Source of the DNA: Zingiber officinale
Lineage: Eukaryota > Streptophyta > Magnoliopsida > Zingiberales > Zingiberaceae
Length of the DNA stretch: 64,000 nt
Assembly: GCF_018446385.1 (NCBI RefSeq)
Contig: NC_056004.1
Location: forward strand, 27,162,492 to 27,226,491
Direction of reading: 5' to 3'
This document shows positions 35,010 to 48,725 of this stretch, in pieces. The notes beneath the pieces were generated by a model, which was not told the origin of the DNA, ran no database searches, and saw only the letters and a list, made by a program, of their open reading frames with translations. The stretch's first letter is position 1; every line of letters starts with the position of its first letter. The translations under genes were made by a program, and so were the position numbers.

Positions 35010-35740
35010 AAATTTCTAATCATAATTTTAACTTTATATGTAATCCCTATGTCAAAAAAATTTTTATTTTCACTCTTTGTATATAAAATTTTATTTGTTT
35101 CAACTCTCTCATGCAAATATCATTACCTAATTGTCCTTTAAATCTTTTAGGTAAAAAAAATTCAAAAATGAGTATAATTCCTCTTAAATTCAGCACTTTA
35201 AACTAGAATTCAATATATTTTAATCAAAATTCAGTATTTTAAATAAGAATCCAGTATATTTCTATCAAAATTGACCCTTCATATTTTTTAGATATAAAAA
35301 ATCTAAAAATAAGTATAATTCCTCTTAAATTCAACACTTTAAATTAGATTCAAGTATATTTTCTATCAAATTGAACATGACTTTTTTTCCTATTTAATAT
35401 AATTCTCTTTAAATTCAGCACAATTCAAAGAAAATCTAGTATATTTTCTATCTAATTGAGTATTATTTAAAGAAAATCTAGTATATTTTCATCTAATTAA
35501 AGTGGAAAAAGAGTCGTGCTCAATTTGATAGGAAATATACTGAATTCTAATTTAATATGTTGAATTTAAGAAAAATTATACTCATTTTTAAAACTTTTTA
35601 TATCTGAAAATATTAGGGACAATTAGGTAAATTAGTGTATATTATTTTGGACTAGGGAGTGGAAACAAAGATTTTGATCAATGGAGGCTGCATGTAAAAT
35701 TGAGTTTATGATTGAGGACTGCATACAAATTCACCCTTTT
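35010..35740. repeat. Foldback repeat with long inverted arms
   Basis: The left arm (about 35025-35260) and the reverse complement of the right arm (about 35490-35725) share ordered words: AATCATAA, CCTAATTGTCC, AAATGAGTATAAT and CTTAAATTCA. The arms are imperfect, about 230 bases each, and AT-rich, with diverged direct copies of the inner words between them. This looks like an old MULE- or foldback-type MITE. No target duplication was identified. Confidence 0.6.
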
Positions 35741-36029
35741 AAAATAGGTAAAAAAAGGGTATAATTCTTAAATCTCCTCAAACATCATTAAAATAAGTTT
35801 TTTATTTTATTTTTTCATCGCATTATGATAATAGTGGGATTAATGATTCATGATTTTAACAATTTGTAAATTTCTTCGAATCGAGATTAAGCCAATAATT
35901 ATATTTGATTTACAAAGTAAAAGCGAATCAATAAATTAAAATTACAATTTGATTTGCCATTTTTATTGATTTTTTCCCCTCTGGATCATTTGATAGCTGC
36001 CACTGGTGTGTGCTTCTGTTATGGGTTTA

Positions 36030-36209
36030 TGCAGAATGGGCTCATAACAGGCTTTTTCATAAACCCGGTCCGGGGAAAGAAATGGCCACAAGGGTTAGGG
36101 ATTAGAGCACTATATAAGCATCGTGGGAGGAGATGAAGTCTAAGGCGGGGAGCGGCGGCGGCGAAGAGACCAGAGGAAGGATACAGGATTTCTCTGCTGC
36201 TCTGTCAAG
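36030..36209 (+). promoter_or_regulatory. Core promoter and 5' leader of the eS8 gene
   Basis: A site II-type word TGGGCT is at 36037-36042, a telomere-like AGGGTTAGGG at 36091-36100 and a TATA box TATATAAG at 36111-36118. The first ATG used is at 36210, so the leader would be about 60-70 bases. Site II plus telo-box pairs are known from plant ribosomal protein promoters; here the telo-box match is only partial. Confidence 0.6.
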
Positions 36210-38474
<2,265 letters not shown>

Positions 38475-39969
38475 GTATAGTCATGAATTTCTTGTTTTCT
38501 TCCAGTTGGCTTCATAATACTTAAGTTTCTCCTCTTAGTTCTTGATATTCTGAACTTAAGATATATTTGCTTGTGAAAATTTTGGCACCGGGCTATGTTG
38601 GTGGCTTTGATCCAGTAACTCAAGACCTTTTTAAATCAGTGCCCTATGCTATTCAAATATTTTGTTTGTGTTTTGCTATGCGCCAAGTATCTTCGTTTTG
38701 AATCTAAATCCCTAGCGATTGGTTAGCTCATTAAATCGATGACGATATCTACCTGTTTATTGCGTTCTACTTTCTGTTGTTTTTTGATGAAAATGAATAT
38801 CTAAGATCATTCTTTTGTGGTTTATTTCTTGGGCATTTTATTTAACTGCTTATTTGGTTTTGTGCATTGTAGTCATTTTCGGATTGATTAAATTGCGTGT
38901 CCATTCCCATTCTTTTTTTTTTTCATAACTGAAAAAAATCCGTAGTGTATTTTTTTGTTAAAAAAGTCGACTTAATTCGGCATCTTTCCTCTTTCATTTT
39001 TTGTTTCGATTAGTTTCTTTTATCGTAACTTTTGTCCCGGGGCATAACGAGACACGATAAGTACAGTTTGATATAACTTTGTATGTTTTAGTGATGCTTT
39101 TAATTAAAAATTTGAAAGAAAGTAAATGATATGGAATCCTAAAGTAAGTTTTTAATTTTAGATTAAAGATGTGAATCTTGTATATTTTAAAGTGATATAC
39201 ATTTGAATAAGAAGCCTGAATTATATGGGAGCACATCTTATATACACTATGTACGATATTTTTAGTTAAGTACATATTTGGACGATGTTTAGCGTCTTGT
39301 CTTATGATTTTTGTTCTTATAAAAATATTTTTAGCTTCTCATCTAAATAGATATGATAATGATTTTTAACGTCTTGTCCAGTTTCATTTGTGTTTCTTTA
39401 CCCAACTGGTTTGACTTCTTATTATCTTGATTCCAGACCTCTTATAATTTCACAAACACACAAGTTAGTGCATGATACTTATTCCAAAGAAACACCTCCA
39501 ACTAATATCAAGTTACAATTTTTGTCTTTGTAAATGATGCAAATTCACATCTATTGTAACATTCTTTTCTTGAAACATCTTCAGCAACAGATGTAAAAAT
39601 TAATAATTTATAATATTATTGAGAGTTGCAAACACATATTTGTTAATAATTAAGTCATACTTATTTATCTAGGGAAAATCATTTGAACATGCTATCTAAA
39701 ATCTCCTTAAACTTTTTTACCCCTCTGTAAATTTTGAGGTCAATCTTCCGGAGTCTCATCCATACCTAGAAAATAAGGCGCCGCCAGTCTCTATCTTTGC
39801 CTTCAGTTGCGTCTTAGTATGTCATCAAACAACTATCGATTAAAAAGCACACGAAGTTTACATCTTTGATCCGAAATTAAAAACTTACTTTGCCATGCAC
39901 TGGGGATACATGACACTCTTGTGACCGGAGTTTTGCCCTCTAGCGAAGAATCAACAAAGTTAGTCTCAT
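38475..39969. other. eS8 3' UTR and unassigned AT-rich DNA
   Basis: The transcript end of eS8 probably lies within the first 200 bases. Beyond that I see only AT-rich sequence without domains, repeats or RNA genes. Confidence 0.5.
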
Positions 39970-40104
39970 ACTTCGGAAGTGCTCATTTTTCGGCCCTCGT
40001 GACCGACTTCTCCGACTTCGGAAGTGCTCATTTTTCGGCCCTCGTGACCGACTTCTCCGACTTCGGAAGTGCTCATTTTTCGGCCCTCGTGACTGACTTC
40101 TCCG
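39970..40104 (+). repeat. Three 45-bp tandem repeats
   Basis: Exactly three copies start at 39970, 40015 and 40060, each beginning ACTTCGGAAGTGCTC. The first two are identical over the unit; the third differs by one base (GTGACTGAC for GTGACCGAC). Because 45 is divisible by three, both strands keep open frames across the repeats (plus 39921-40154, minus 40190-39966). No homologous protein is recognised. Confidence 0.95.
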
Positions 40105-42114
40105 ACGCATCGAAGCCCAGCAGACCAAGCCATAACTCTGTGCCCTTGATGTAGTTTGTCACGGCTTTCATGTCGTTCGCTTTCTTCCAAATCTCAATAA
40201 AAAACACCACTGCTTCCCAAGTCCACTACGAATCAATCCAAAGCTCTAATCTTGATCTCAAATTGTCAACGACTTACTGTGTCTCTTTGTGCCGCTGGAC
40301 GAAAACGAAGGAGATGGTGGAGGAATTCGTTGAGACATAGATGGAGGGAAACGGACTACATATTTTGGGTAATACACCAAACAAAGTACACGGTTCAGTA
40401 AAATGTTGTTATTTCTTTTTAGTCATTTTGCTTTTCCAACCGGATAACAATATCTCTTGGATTACACATAAAAATATAAGTTTTATCTAAAAATGATTTC
40501 CTTTCCTTTATTAATATTTCCTAAATATTTATATCTTACTTTTTTTTTTTGCGTACTCGAATTATTTCAATTTGTGTAAATGAATTTTATTATGGAGTTG
40601 CTTTAATCGATATTTTAAACAAATGAGTTAAAGCAGCCGGCTAATAAATTTTTAAAATGATTTAGTTATCGCCTAGTATAATATAATATATAAATATATA
40701 TAAATTATATAAATTAAATATTTATTATCAAATAATTAAATAATATTATAATTTATTGTATAAAAATCTTAATCTAAAAATAAAGTAGAAATTAAATTAT
40801 TAATCATACATAGTTATGTAGTGAGAATATCTTTTCATCCAAATAACCAATGAGATAACTGATTAGATACATAGTTAGATAGGGGTTATCAATTTGTAGA
40901 ATAGCTAAAATAGATGAATTGATACGATTATAATATAAAAAGGATAAGAAGGGAAATCTGTAGTAAAAGTTGGAAAATGAGAGGAGAGGATAGAATGATG
41001 AAGGATCGATGAGGATTGAGGTAGTGAAAAGAAGCGATGTAGAAATTATGTTATGGGGATGTGATTTGAGAAAGATAAAAAGTTGAAATTATTAATAAAA
41101 TTTAAAATTATTTTTAGTGTCAAAATAAAAAAAATAAGAACATAACTTAATTTTAAATTTCACTAAATTAATTAAGAGTTGGTTATTAAATGATACATAT
41201 TCTTAATTAAGTAAGTTGTTAGATAGGCTTAGCTTCACGTTTCAATTGAATGTTTTTATTTTGTACTATCTAAAGTTATTTTATACTTTGTTTTTTTTTA
41301 TAATTTTTTTAAAACTATTGCCTATTTTTTTAAAAAAAAAATAGAATAAATAAGGAAGCGCTTATATTTTTAGATCTATTTTTCATTAAAAAATATTATT
41401 CTAGGAAAAAGATTTTGGGCCTTCAAATAGAATGATAATTTTTTTTCGAATTCGATAAAAAATTTGATATCCGACCCGAATAGAGGAGGATATGAAAGTA
41501 ATTTTTATATCCAATTAAATAATTAGGTATTTGAGTATGAGTATTTTTAGATATAGGTATGGAGGCGGATATTGTAAAATTCTATCCATACCCTATCCGA
41601 TATCCGATATATGTATTATATTATATATAAACCCCGCTAAAATTTCGAAGTGTACTTGACCATTGACACTTCTATATATTTATATTATATATAAGTTATA
41701 AACCCTATATCTGTGCTAGAATTTTGAAACGCACATCTCTTTTTCTCTCGAAGTCGATCGAAGAGGTGAGAGCGAGTCAACGAGATGAGGAAGACGCTGC
41801 GAAGGCGAGGATTAAACAGTTCAAGTGACCCAAAAGTTTATCCTTGCTTCCAGCTCCGCCTCTGTTTTGGATGAAAAAAACAACCATCTCTGACTCTCAG
41901 TTCATCGAATACTATTTAGGGTTTAGGGTTGTCGAGGTATTTTTTTTAATGATTTTGACTTCTTGTTTTTATTTGAAAATAAGAGGCTAAAGATGAGAAA
42001 TGTTAATGATTATTCCATTTATCTATGGTTTGAACGAGAAAGTCATTATTGTTTTCTTTATATTGTCTTTTTTATTTTTAACATACGTTATAACATCATT
42101 TTTAGGTATATAAA
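40105..42114. other. Unassigned AT-rich region, possible hAT end
   Basis: Mostly AT-rich with no coding signal. Between 41450 and 41640 there are repeated words of the type GATATCCGACCCGAAT and GATATCCGATAT, which are seen in subterminal regions of some hAT elements. The sequence just before 42115 could be the leader of the transposase relic. Confidence 0.35.
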
Positions 42115-42725
42115 ATGAACCCAGTAGATTCTACAATAGAAAATGAAGTGTCATTATCTAATGTAAATCATGAGGTTCCACAAATTTCTAAAGTAAATAA
42201 TGAGGTTCCATAAGATTAACCAAATACGACATCTGGTACTGCTGATGCTTCTCCTAGTGCAATAGAAACGAGAAAGTTAACATCTAATGTTTGGAATCAT
42301 TTTCGAAGAAAGAAAATTAATGGAATGGATAAAACAATTTGCATGAGCATTTCAAATTTGTCCAAAACAAACTGTTAGTGATATAAGGCAGAAAATACTA
42401 ATCAAAGAGAAAAACAAGGGAGATTTTGTTATTAAAAGCTTTCAATTTAACCAAGAGACCTCAAAGTATATGCTTGCTGAAATGATAATTTTACATCAAT
42501 ATCTATTAACAATAGTGGAGCATCATGAATTTTGTAAGCTTTTAGCAAGTCTTCAATCTTTGTTCAATGTTCCATGTCACAATACCATTAAGAGTGATAT
42601 ATTTAAAATGTTTGTGTTCACGTTATTGTCCTCAGGGCGTAGCACAGTTGGGGACGTATGATTTTATGACCGAGAGGTCCAGAGTGATATACTGAATATG
42701 TATGACTATGAAAAGACAAAAGTAG
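42115..42725 (+). pseudogene. hAT transposase relic (N-terminal part)
   Basis: Broken frames start at the ATG at 42115. A BED-finger-like start is visible (TSNVWNHFRRKKING), but the zinc-binding CXXC is lost. After a gap the frame at 42470-42661 reads AEMIILHQYLLTIVEHHEF and HNTIKSDIFKM, which match the conserved block following the BED finger in plant hAT transposases. A second SDILNMYDYEKTKV copy near 42690 suggests a local duplication of about 85 bases. Stops occur at about 42211 and 42218. No catalytic part or dimerisation domain is present. Confidence 0.72.
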
Positions 42726-43486
42726 TAATGTAAGATATGACAAATAAATTATAATTTTTAATTAACTTACTAAATTTTCTGAAAATTTTTAGAATTTAAA
42801 CTAAATAAATATGATATATTTAAGGGGATAAATTTAATAGAAAGTAGATTTAACTATCCTAAATTAAAAAATATTTGATTTTCTTAAATAATTCCTTTTC
42901 TTTTCCTATTCATCCGAACCTTAACTCCTCGATCCTCTTCGCCGCCTTCCCCTTCACAGAAATAGATAAATATATTATAAATGTTCAATCTTTTACCATC
43001 TCAAACATACAATCAAAAAATACAATTAGAAGCATACATCATGAATTAGACACATAAGCTCACACCCAATGCATGAGGTGCTAGTCAACAAGAGAGTCCA
43101 TGACATCTCTTGACTTATGTACAAAACTATAAGACAACGAATGCAAGGACATGCAATACAACTCCATAAGACCAATCAAATGGTGCCATTACGTTTCCAC
43201 ATTTTGCCACCAACATTGCCAGCAAAGTCAATCTGCCACCCAATTCAAATATGCTTGCCACCAAAGTCAAACTACACAACAATGACGATGAAGACAGCCA
43301 ACGTGCATTCGCCGCGCTATCTGCACAATCCGTAATATGCTCTAGCTACTAGAAGGCCACCTCAAGGTGAAGTTAACCTCTTTAATTCCTGTATAAGTCC
43401 ATAAAATTATAAACATGGATTTGGATCTTGTACAATATTCTATCGACATTAGAAATCATTCTCTTATAGCGACACATGTTGCAGAC
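42726..43486. other. Unassigned region between hAT relic and LINE
   Basis: AT-rich to about 43060, then a mixed stretch with repeated CCACCAAAGTCAA and CCAGCAAAGTCAA words (43200-43275). It could include the LINE's 3' UTR. Nothing coding is recognised. Confidence 0.3.
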
Positions 43487-46459
43487 TTACCATAGAATAT
43501 ATATCATACTAGAAACTTCAAGATATTGGGCATTCATTCGCCAGCTTACACCATTATAGTGTTGGCCAAGAATATGAAATAGCTCCGTCACTGAGTTAAC
43601 TTCATAACTTATCTCCAACCAACTCTTCACATTGTTCCAAAGAGCACATGTGATAGGGCACTCAAAGAACAAGTAACTATTCGATTCATCTTGACATTGA
43701 CAAAGTATACAAGTCTTGTTCTCCACATATGACATTCTATCAGTTGTTTGTAGCCTCCTATGAGCAAGTAACCATAGAATTACCCGATGTTTCGGCATAA
43801 TCTCCGGCCTCTAAATCAATGATGCCCACGCCACCTCAGGACCTCTCGGCATGAAGAAACCATAGGAATTTATAGTCTCATTTTTCCCCGCTGCAAACCA
43901 CTCACCCAACAACATATCCGCCCCCACTTCCATTTGCAGCCCCTTGGATTTTGTTCCGAATGACCATAAGCCATTTAATAAGAGGAGAGTCTGAAGCTTT
44001 AACTTCCCATTGCCCAAAATCAAACCCCTTGAGGTAATGTTGGTGCACCCATCTTACCCATAGTAAATCTGCATTGGTTTGAATCACCCATAGTGTCTTG
44101 CTAAGAAGAGCTTCATTCCATGCATGACGGCCACGAAATCCATAACCATGATCATGTCAAGAAAGACAAATAGTGGCCCAAGAAATAGGAGGATGCCTTG
44201 AATACCACACAAACGTACGACATATTGCTTTGATCTTTTCAATGACACCGTCAGGAATAGGGAAAATAGAAAGCCAATAATACTCCACTCCTTGAAGCAC
44301 TGTCTTCACCAACTCCAAGCGCCTCGCAAATGATAAAGTATTCTTTGGCCAAGAATTAATCTTCCTTGTAATAGTATCAAGTAATGACCCATAGTTTACA
44401 ATCTGGAACTTCTCCGCTGCTAGTGGAATCCCCAAGTATTGGTCCTTCATTCTACCATCAATCCCCACCATATACATATGAGACTTCAATGAATTAGCCC
44501 GAAGCCCTGTTTCATTGTCAAAAACCTCCAAATAATTCGTCAATACTTTTATTGAGGACTCATCCACTTGTGCAAACAACATCAAATCATCGGCATATGC
44601 AAGATGGGTGATGCCGACCTCTTTACACATAGGATGGAAGTGAAAAGAGGACATCAAGGAGGCAACCTACAATTTGCATAATAATACACTTCTATGCACA
44701 AACCAAAAAGTAGGGGAGATAGGGGGTCACCTAGCCTTAGACTGCGATACCCACTAAAGAATTCATAGATGCCATCATTTAGAGAAATAGAATAGGAGAC
44801 CATAGTTACACACGCCGTAATTCATCCACAATATCGTTAGAGAAAACCAAAACCAATAAGGATCACGATGAGAAAATCCCAATCTACTATATCAAATGTC
44901 TTCTACAAATCAACCTTAATCATACATCTCGGGGAAATTCTTTTGCGGCAATATTTCCGTAGCAACTCCTGAGTGAGATTAATGTTGTCATCAATAGATC
45001 ACCCTTTCACAAAAGCCTCTTGTGCGAGATCCAACAAGTCCCCCAAAACCCCACTAACCAGTCGACCAATACCTTTGCAATGACTTTGTAGAACACATTG
45101 CAACATGAGATGGGCCAGTAATAAAAAACTCTTGGGGCATGGTCTGCCTTTGGCACCAAAGATATTAATGAATGATTCTATTATTTGAGTGATTTGCCAC
45201 TTTGAAAAAAAATTCTTGAATGACTGCGATAAACTTTGGCCCAACAATATCCTAATACGAAGTGAAAAACTTCGCTCCATATCCATCCAGACCCGGTGCC
45301 TTGTCACTCCTAACGTTGTATAAGGCTGCTTTAATTTCCTCCACCTCCACCGACCTGATTAAGTCCTCAGATTGCCCATGAGTGAGTTTCCTTCTAGGAA
45401 GACTACTGCTGTCCATAGGGTCACATGTCACCTTTTGCCCAAGTAGATCATGAAAGAAACCCACAAATTCATCTACCACTTCACCTAAGTTTGATGTTTG
45501 CTCCCCATTTTGCTTTGTGAGTGTGATGATAATATTTCTCTTGTTATTCCGCTTCACTATATCATGGAAGAATTTAGTACACTTATCGGAGTTTCTTAAG
45601 TAAAACATTCTTCGCATGCTACTGATAAAATTATTTCTTCCCCTCTGCAAGTAGAGCAACCTTTCTCCTTATATGATCATAGTTAATGGGAATAGTTCCT
45701 CCTGCTAGAACCCCTTTCTGTATCTCCTCTAAATCTATATTTGCTCTTTTTGCCTTCTCCAAACTGTACCCAAAATGGTTTTTATTCAACGCCCTCAATC
45801 TTCTTTTTAAACCAGTCAAATTTGCTTTAAAAATAAATCGAGCATTCCCAATAACCGAGGGTCGACCATGAGTTCAACACAAGCTTAGTGAAACTTTCAT
45901 GGAGTGACCATATAATAAGAAACTTGAAAGGTCACTTTGGAAGTCGATCTTTCACTAGAGTGTGCACTATAGTGCAAGAGTGGTCTGAGAGGCACCCGAG
46001 CATCATAAACTCTGCATAAGCATCGAAATTTGCCATTAATAAAAAAAAAAATCACTAAAGCTCTATCCAATTTACAAGAAATCATACCATTGGTCCAAGT
46101 GAGTTGACATCCAATGGAGCGAAGATCCACCAAACTGTATATTTGAGAAAATTTTTTTAGAAATCCCACATTTTATAATTGGTGACCAAAGAGTCCCCTT
46201 GTCTATCCAATGTCGATATAATAGAGTTAAAATCCTTAAGAATCATCCACGGTTCCGACATAGACGGCTCAAGATCCATAAGAGCCTCCCATAACGACCT
46301 CCGAGCAACAATGAACCGAACCCTGCAATGAATGAATTGTTCAGTTATCGAAAACACATCCATATCAACTTTGTCTAAGTCCCAAAGAAGTAGTATATGA
46401 CCATGATTAGACATATCAAAATTATGAACATGCCCCATACTTGAAAACCGCCTATGCAT
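43487..46459 (-). pseudogene. 5'-truncated LINE (non-LTR retrotransposon) ORF2
   Basis: In minus-strand order, an endonuclease piece (46459-46157; SEPWMILKDFNSII) continues to about 45897 (RSIGCQLTWTN, KLDRAL). RT pieces follow: NSDKCTKFFHDIVKRN and RSDKAPGLDGYGAKFF (45659-45252), then THLAYADDLMLFA with the YADD active site and LGIPLAAEKFQ (44657-44157). The C-terminal zf-RVT region is KHRVILWLLAHRRLQTTDRM and a CILCQCQDESNSYLFFECP cluster (43798-43487). Endonuclease-RT-zf-RVT order is that of plant L1-type LINEs. Many frameshifts and stops, and loss of the first endonuclease part, make it an old dead copy. Confidence 0.88.
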
Positions 46460-46820
46460 AATAGGGTTAAGAGAATTGCCATCACTCTAATAATGTCATC
46501 ACTTGAATATCTTCTCTCTAATAATGTCATCACTTGAATATCTTTTTGCTTGAGGAGGTGATGTGCCCCCCCCCCCCAATGTTTTAGGGACTTGTGAATA
46601 TCTAGCTTCTCTCCATGTTTTAGGGACTTCTATCGTAATGCACTTAATTGTTTAACTTTGATATCTGATCGATATAATCATTTGTCTTGTTCTAAATTTA
46701 ATGTATCAATCTTGAAATTAGCTTGCTAGCCTAGAGAAGTCCTATGCCATTTGTCTTAGTACTTTTTGACAATTGATATAGTATAGTCATCGCCTCATAT
46801 TACATTTCTTGTTATGCAGT
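46460..46820. other. Spacer with short duplications
   Basis: The word AATAATGTCATCACTTGAATA occurs twice near 46488 and 46523, in diverged form TGTTTTAGGGACTT twice near 46580 and 46617, and a C13 run lies at about 46567-46579. Nothing coding. Confidence 0.5.
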
Positions 46821-47580
46821 TAGAGATGGTGAGGAATGTCTATCACAAGCTATGGATTTGAGTGGATTGTTACTTCTTTACGCATCCCTTGGTGATGCTG
46901 AAGGGATTCTAAAACCAGCATCTCTTGCAAAAGAACAAGGAAAGAATAACATTGCATTTTCTTTGCCTATTCATGCTAAGTAAATTGGAAGATTGCTTTC
47001 AATCATTGGTAGACAGGTAATTTCGTGTTATGTTGGTTATGAGCCAATGTACTTTCTATCTCATATTTTTGTTGTCCTGTGAAAGTTTACCTTCTTTTAT
47101 TAAAGATCCATATTTTATAGTAATCGTAATATCACATTCCAAAAGTTGCACTGATGGCGAGGTCATATCTTCCCAGCAAAGTATAAAAAATTGTATCATT
47201 TTGGGAAAAAAAAAATCTTAGTAAGGCATGTTTCTTTTTTCTTCACTATTTTTTTCTGAGTAACTTGTTTTTTGTTAAAACATATGGCATGAAAAGTAGG
47301 TTATATTTATTTAGATATACAGAAGTTTCCTTTGAAAAAAAGGTAGATCCACTATCTTAGCGACCCCCTAGTACCAGTCCCATGGATATAGAAGGAGGTA
47401 CGTACAAGTACACAGGCCATAGACGCATGATGACGGGATTTCTTTTGAAATTTTCTTGTGAAGTTGCTAACTCTATTTCCTAACTCTTTATTTGTGCAAA
47501 GGTCAATCCAAAAGCTGATGATTCTTTGATTGATCCTGAAGAAGTACCTATTTTATTTGATGGTTGACAGATTGATTTAG
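46821..47580 (+). pseudogene. Intron-bearing fragment of a coatomer beta-prime gene
   Basis: Coatomer beta-prime is a subunit of the COPI coat in Golgi-to-ER transport. Three exon-like pieces match its alpha-solenoid part from memory: 46830-47015 (AMDLSGLLLLYASLGDAEG, SLAKEQGKNNIAF), 47137-47195 (VALMARSYLPSKV) and 47500-47575 (KVNPKADDSLIDPEE). The first has a frameshift in a T run near 46957, followed in the new frame by LCLFMLSKLEDC. The second reaches a stop right after SKV, and the third has a stop near 47566. Introns are retained, so this is a genomic fragment and not a processed copy. The WD40 and C-terminal parts are absent. Confidence 0.82.
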
Positions 47581-47589
47581 ACTTATTTA

Positions 47590-47837
47590 GTAAGGTCATC
47601 ATCTTTCGAGTGGATTTCATTTTTTTTAAACGAGAATTGTAGATAGTAATAGGATAATGGATATGATATGGATATCTGATCATCAGACGGATATGAGAAT
47701 TGAGAATGAGAATGAAAGTTAAATACCTAAAGGGTATAAAGATGAGTACCGAGATGATCGAATATCATAAATAGGGATGGATATAAAGGATATGAAATCA
47801 AACTCAAATCTGACCATTGTCATCCCTACCATAATCG
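47590..47837. other. Possible hAT subterminal region
   Basis: A block of repeated ATATGGATAT/GGATATGA words ends in CTGACCATTGTCATCCCTA (47811-47829), which in reverse complement looks like a hAT end (TAGGGATGACAATGGTCAG). A matching left end was not found with certainty; the best candidate is the similar block at 41450-41640. Confidence 0.35.
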
Positions 47838-48329
47838 TAGGGGTGTAAATGAACCAAGCCGCTCGTGAGTTATTCGAAACTCAATTCGATAAAAGCTCAT
47901 TTGAGCTCTTTTAATGAGATTTGTTAAGATAAACAAACCAAATTCAAGGTTCACAATATTCAACTCGTTAGATCGTAAATATGTTCGTTAGTAAGCTCAT
48001 GAATCAACTTTTATATGAAAAAATAATAGTTTTGATATTAAATTTATAAATTTTATACTCTACTTATAAAAAAGATATAGACAAATATATTAAATTTATT
48101 TATTAGAATAAAATTATAAATTTTAATAAGTATATTATAATTTTATTTAAATATATAATTTAATTTTTAATAAATATTTAAATTTATAATTTATATTTAT
48201 TAAATTTGTTTAGACTCGATAAAAGTTTAAATAAATTGATAAACTATAAATATATTCGTTAAATAAAATTCGAGCTCAACTCGATTATAAATGAATCAAA
48301 CTCAATTGTTAAGCTCGATTACACCCTTA
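47838..48329. mobile_element. hAT-type MITE
   Basis: The left end TAGGGGTGTAA and the right end (reverse complement TAAGGGTGTAA) form short inverted repeats. Inside them GAACCAAGCCGCTCGTGAG and GCTCGAATTTTATTTAACG-like words mirror each other. The flanks do not give a clean 8-bp duplication. It ends about 90 bases upstream of the ATG at 48419. Confidence 0.65.
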
Positions 48330-48418
48330 CCTGACCGTTCGTCACGACGCTTCATCAAACGGCGACGGGCTACAGTCTACATGCGACGCATCTTTCTCAA
48401 TTTGTCACTGAGTTGGCG

Positions 48419-48725
48419 ATGTCGAAGCTCTCGTCGGGTGGGACGGCCGCGGGTGCCTCCAGCAACAAATCCTCGGAAGGTTGGAAGAAGCGCATCATTG
48501 TTCCCACCGTACTCGCGGGTACCCTTTTTTTATTTTTTACTTTCGAATCAACTAGTCAATTATTCTCCTCCTTAACCATGATTCAATGCGAGCCGATTCA
48601 ATTGATTTCAGGGGTCGTTGGCGGAGGAGTTGGTTTGATCTCGAAGCATCGGAAAGCTCTTGGCGTCGGTACCACCGCAGCTTCCTTTGCGGCTAACTTT
48701 GCCATCGTCACCGGATGCTACTATA
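48419..48725 (+). CDS. First two exons of a small glycine-rich membrane-type protein gene
   Basis: Exon 1 is 48419-48518 (MSKLSSGGTAAGASSNKSS, ending IIVPTVLAG) and exon 2 is 48612-48725, joined over a GT-AG intron of 93 bases. Exon 2 gives VVGGGVGLISKHRKALGVG and AASFAANFAIVTGCYY, a hydrophobic, glycine- and alanine-rich pattern of two membrane segments like plant Tim17/22-like small membrane proteins. That family link is from memory and weak. A GT donor follows TATA at 48725. I could not find the middle exons. The segment at 51720-51848 may be the last exon. The gene may be complete with divergent exons, or truncated. A hAT MITE lies directly upstream. Confidence 0.6.

Noticed and set aside
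39970-40104. CRISPR-like array (also 25944-26070 and 23395-23640)
   Set aside because: Units are contiguous with no unique spacers, and the sequence is a plant nuclear genome.
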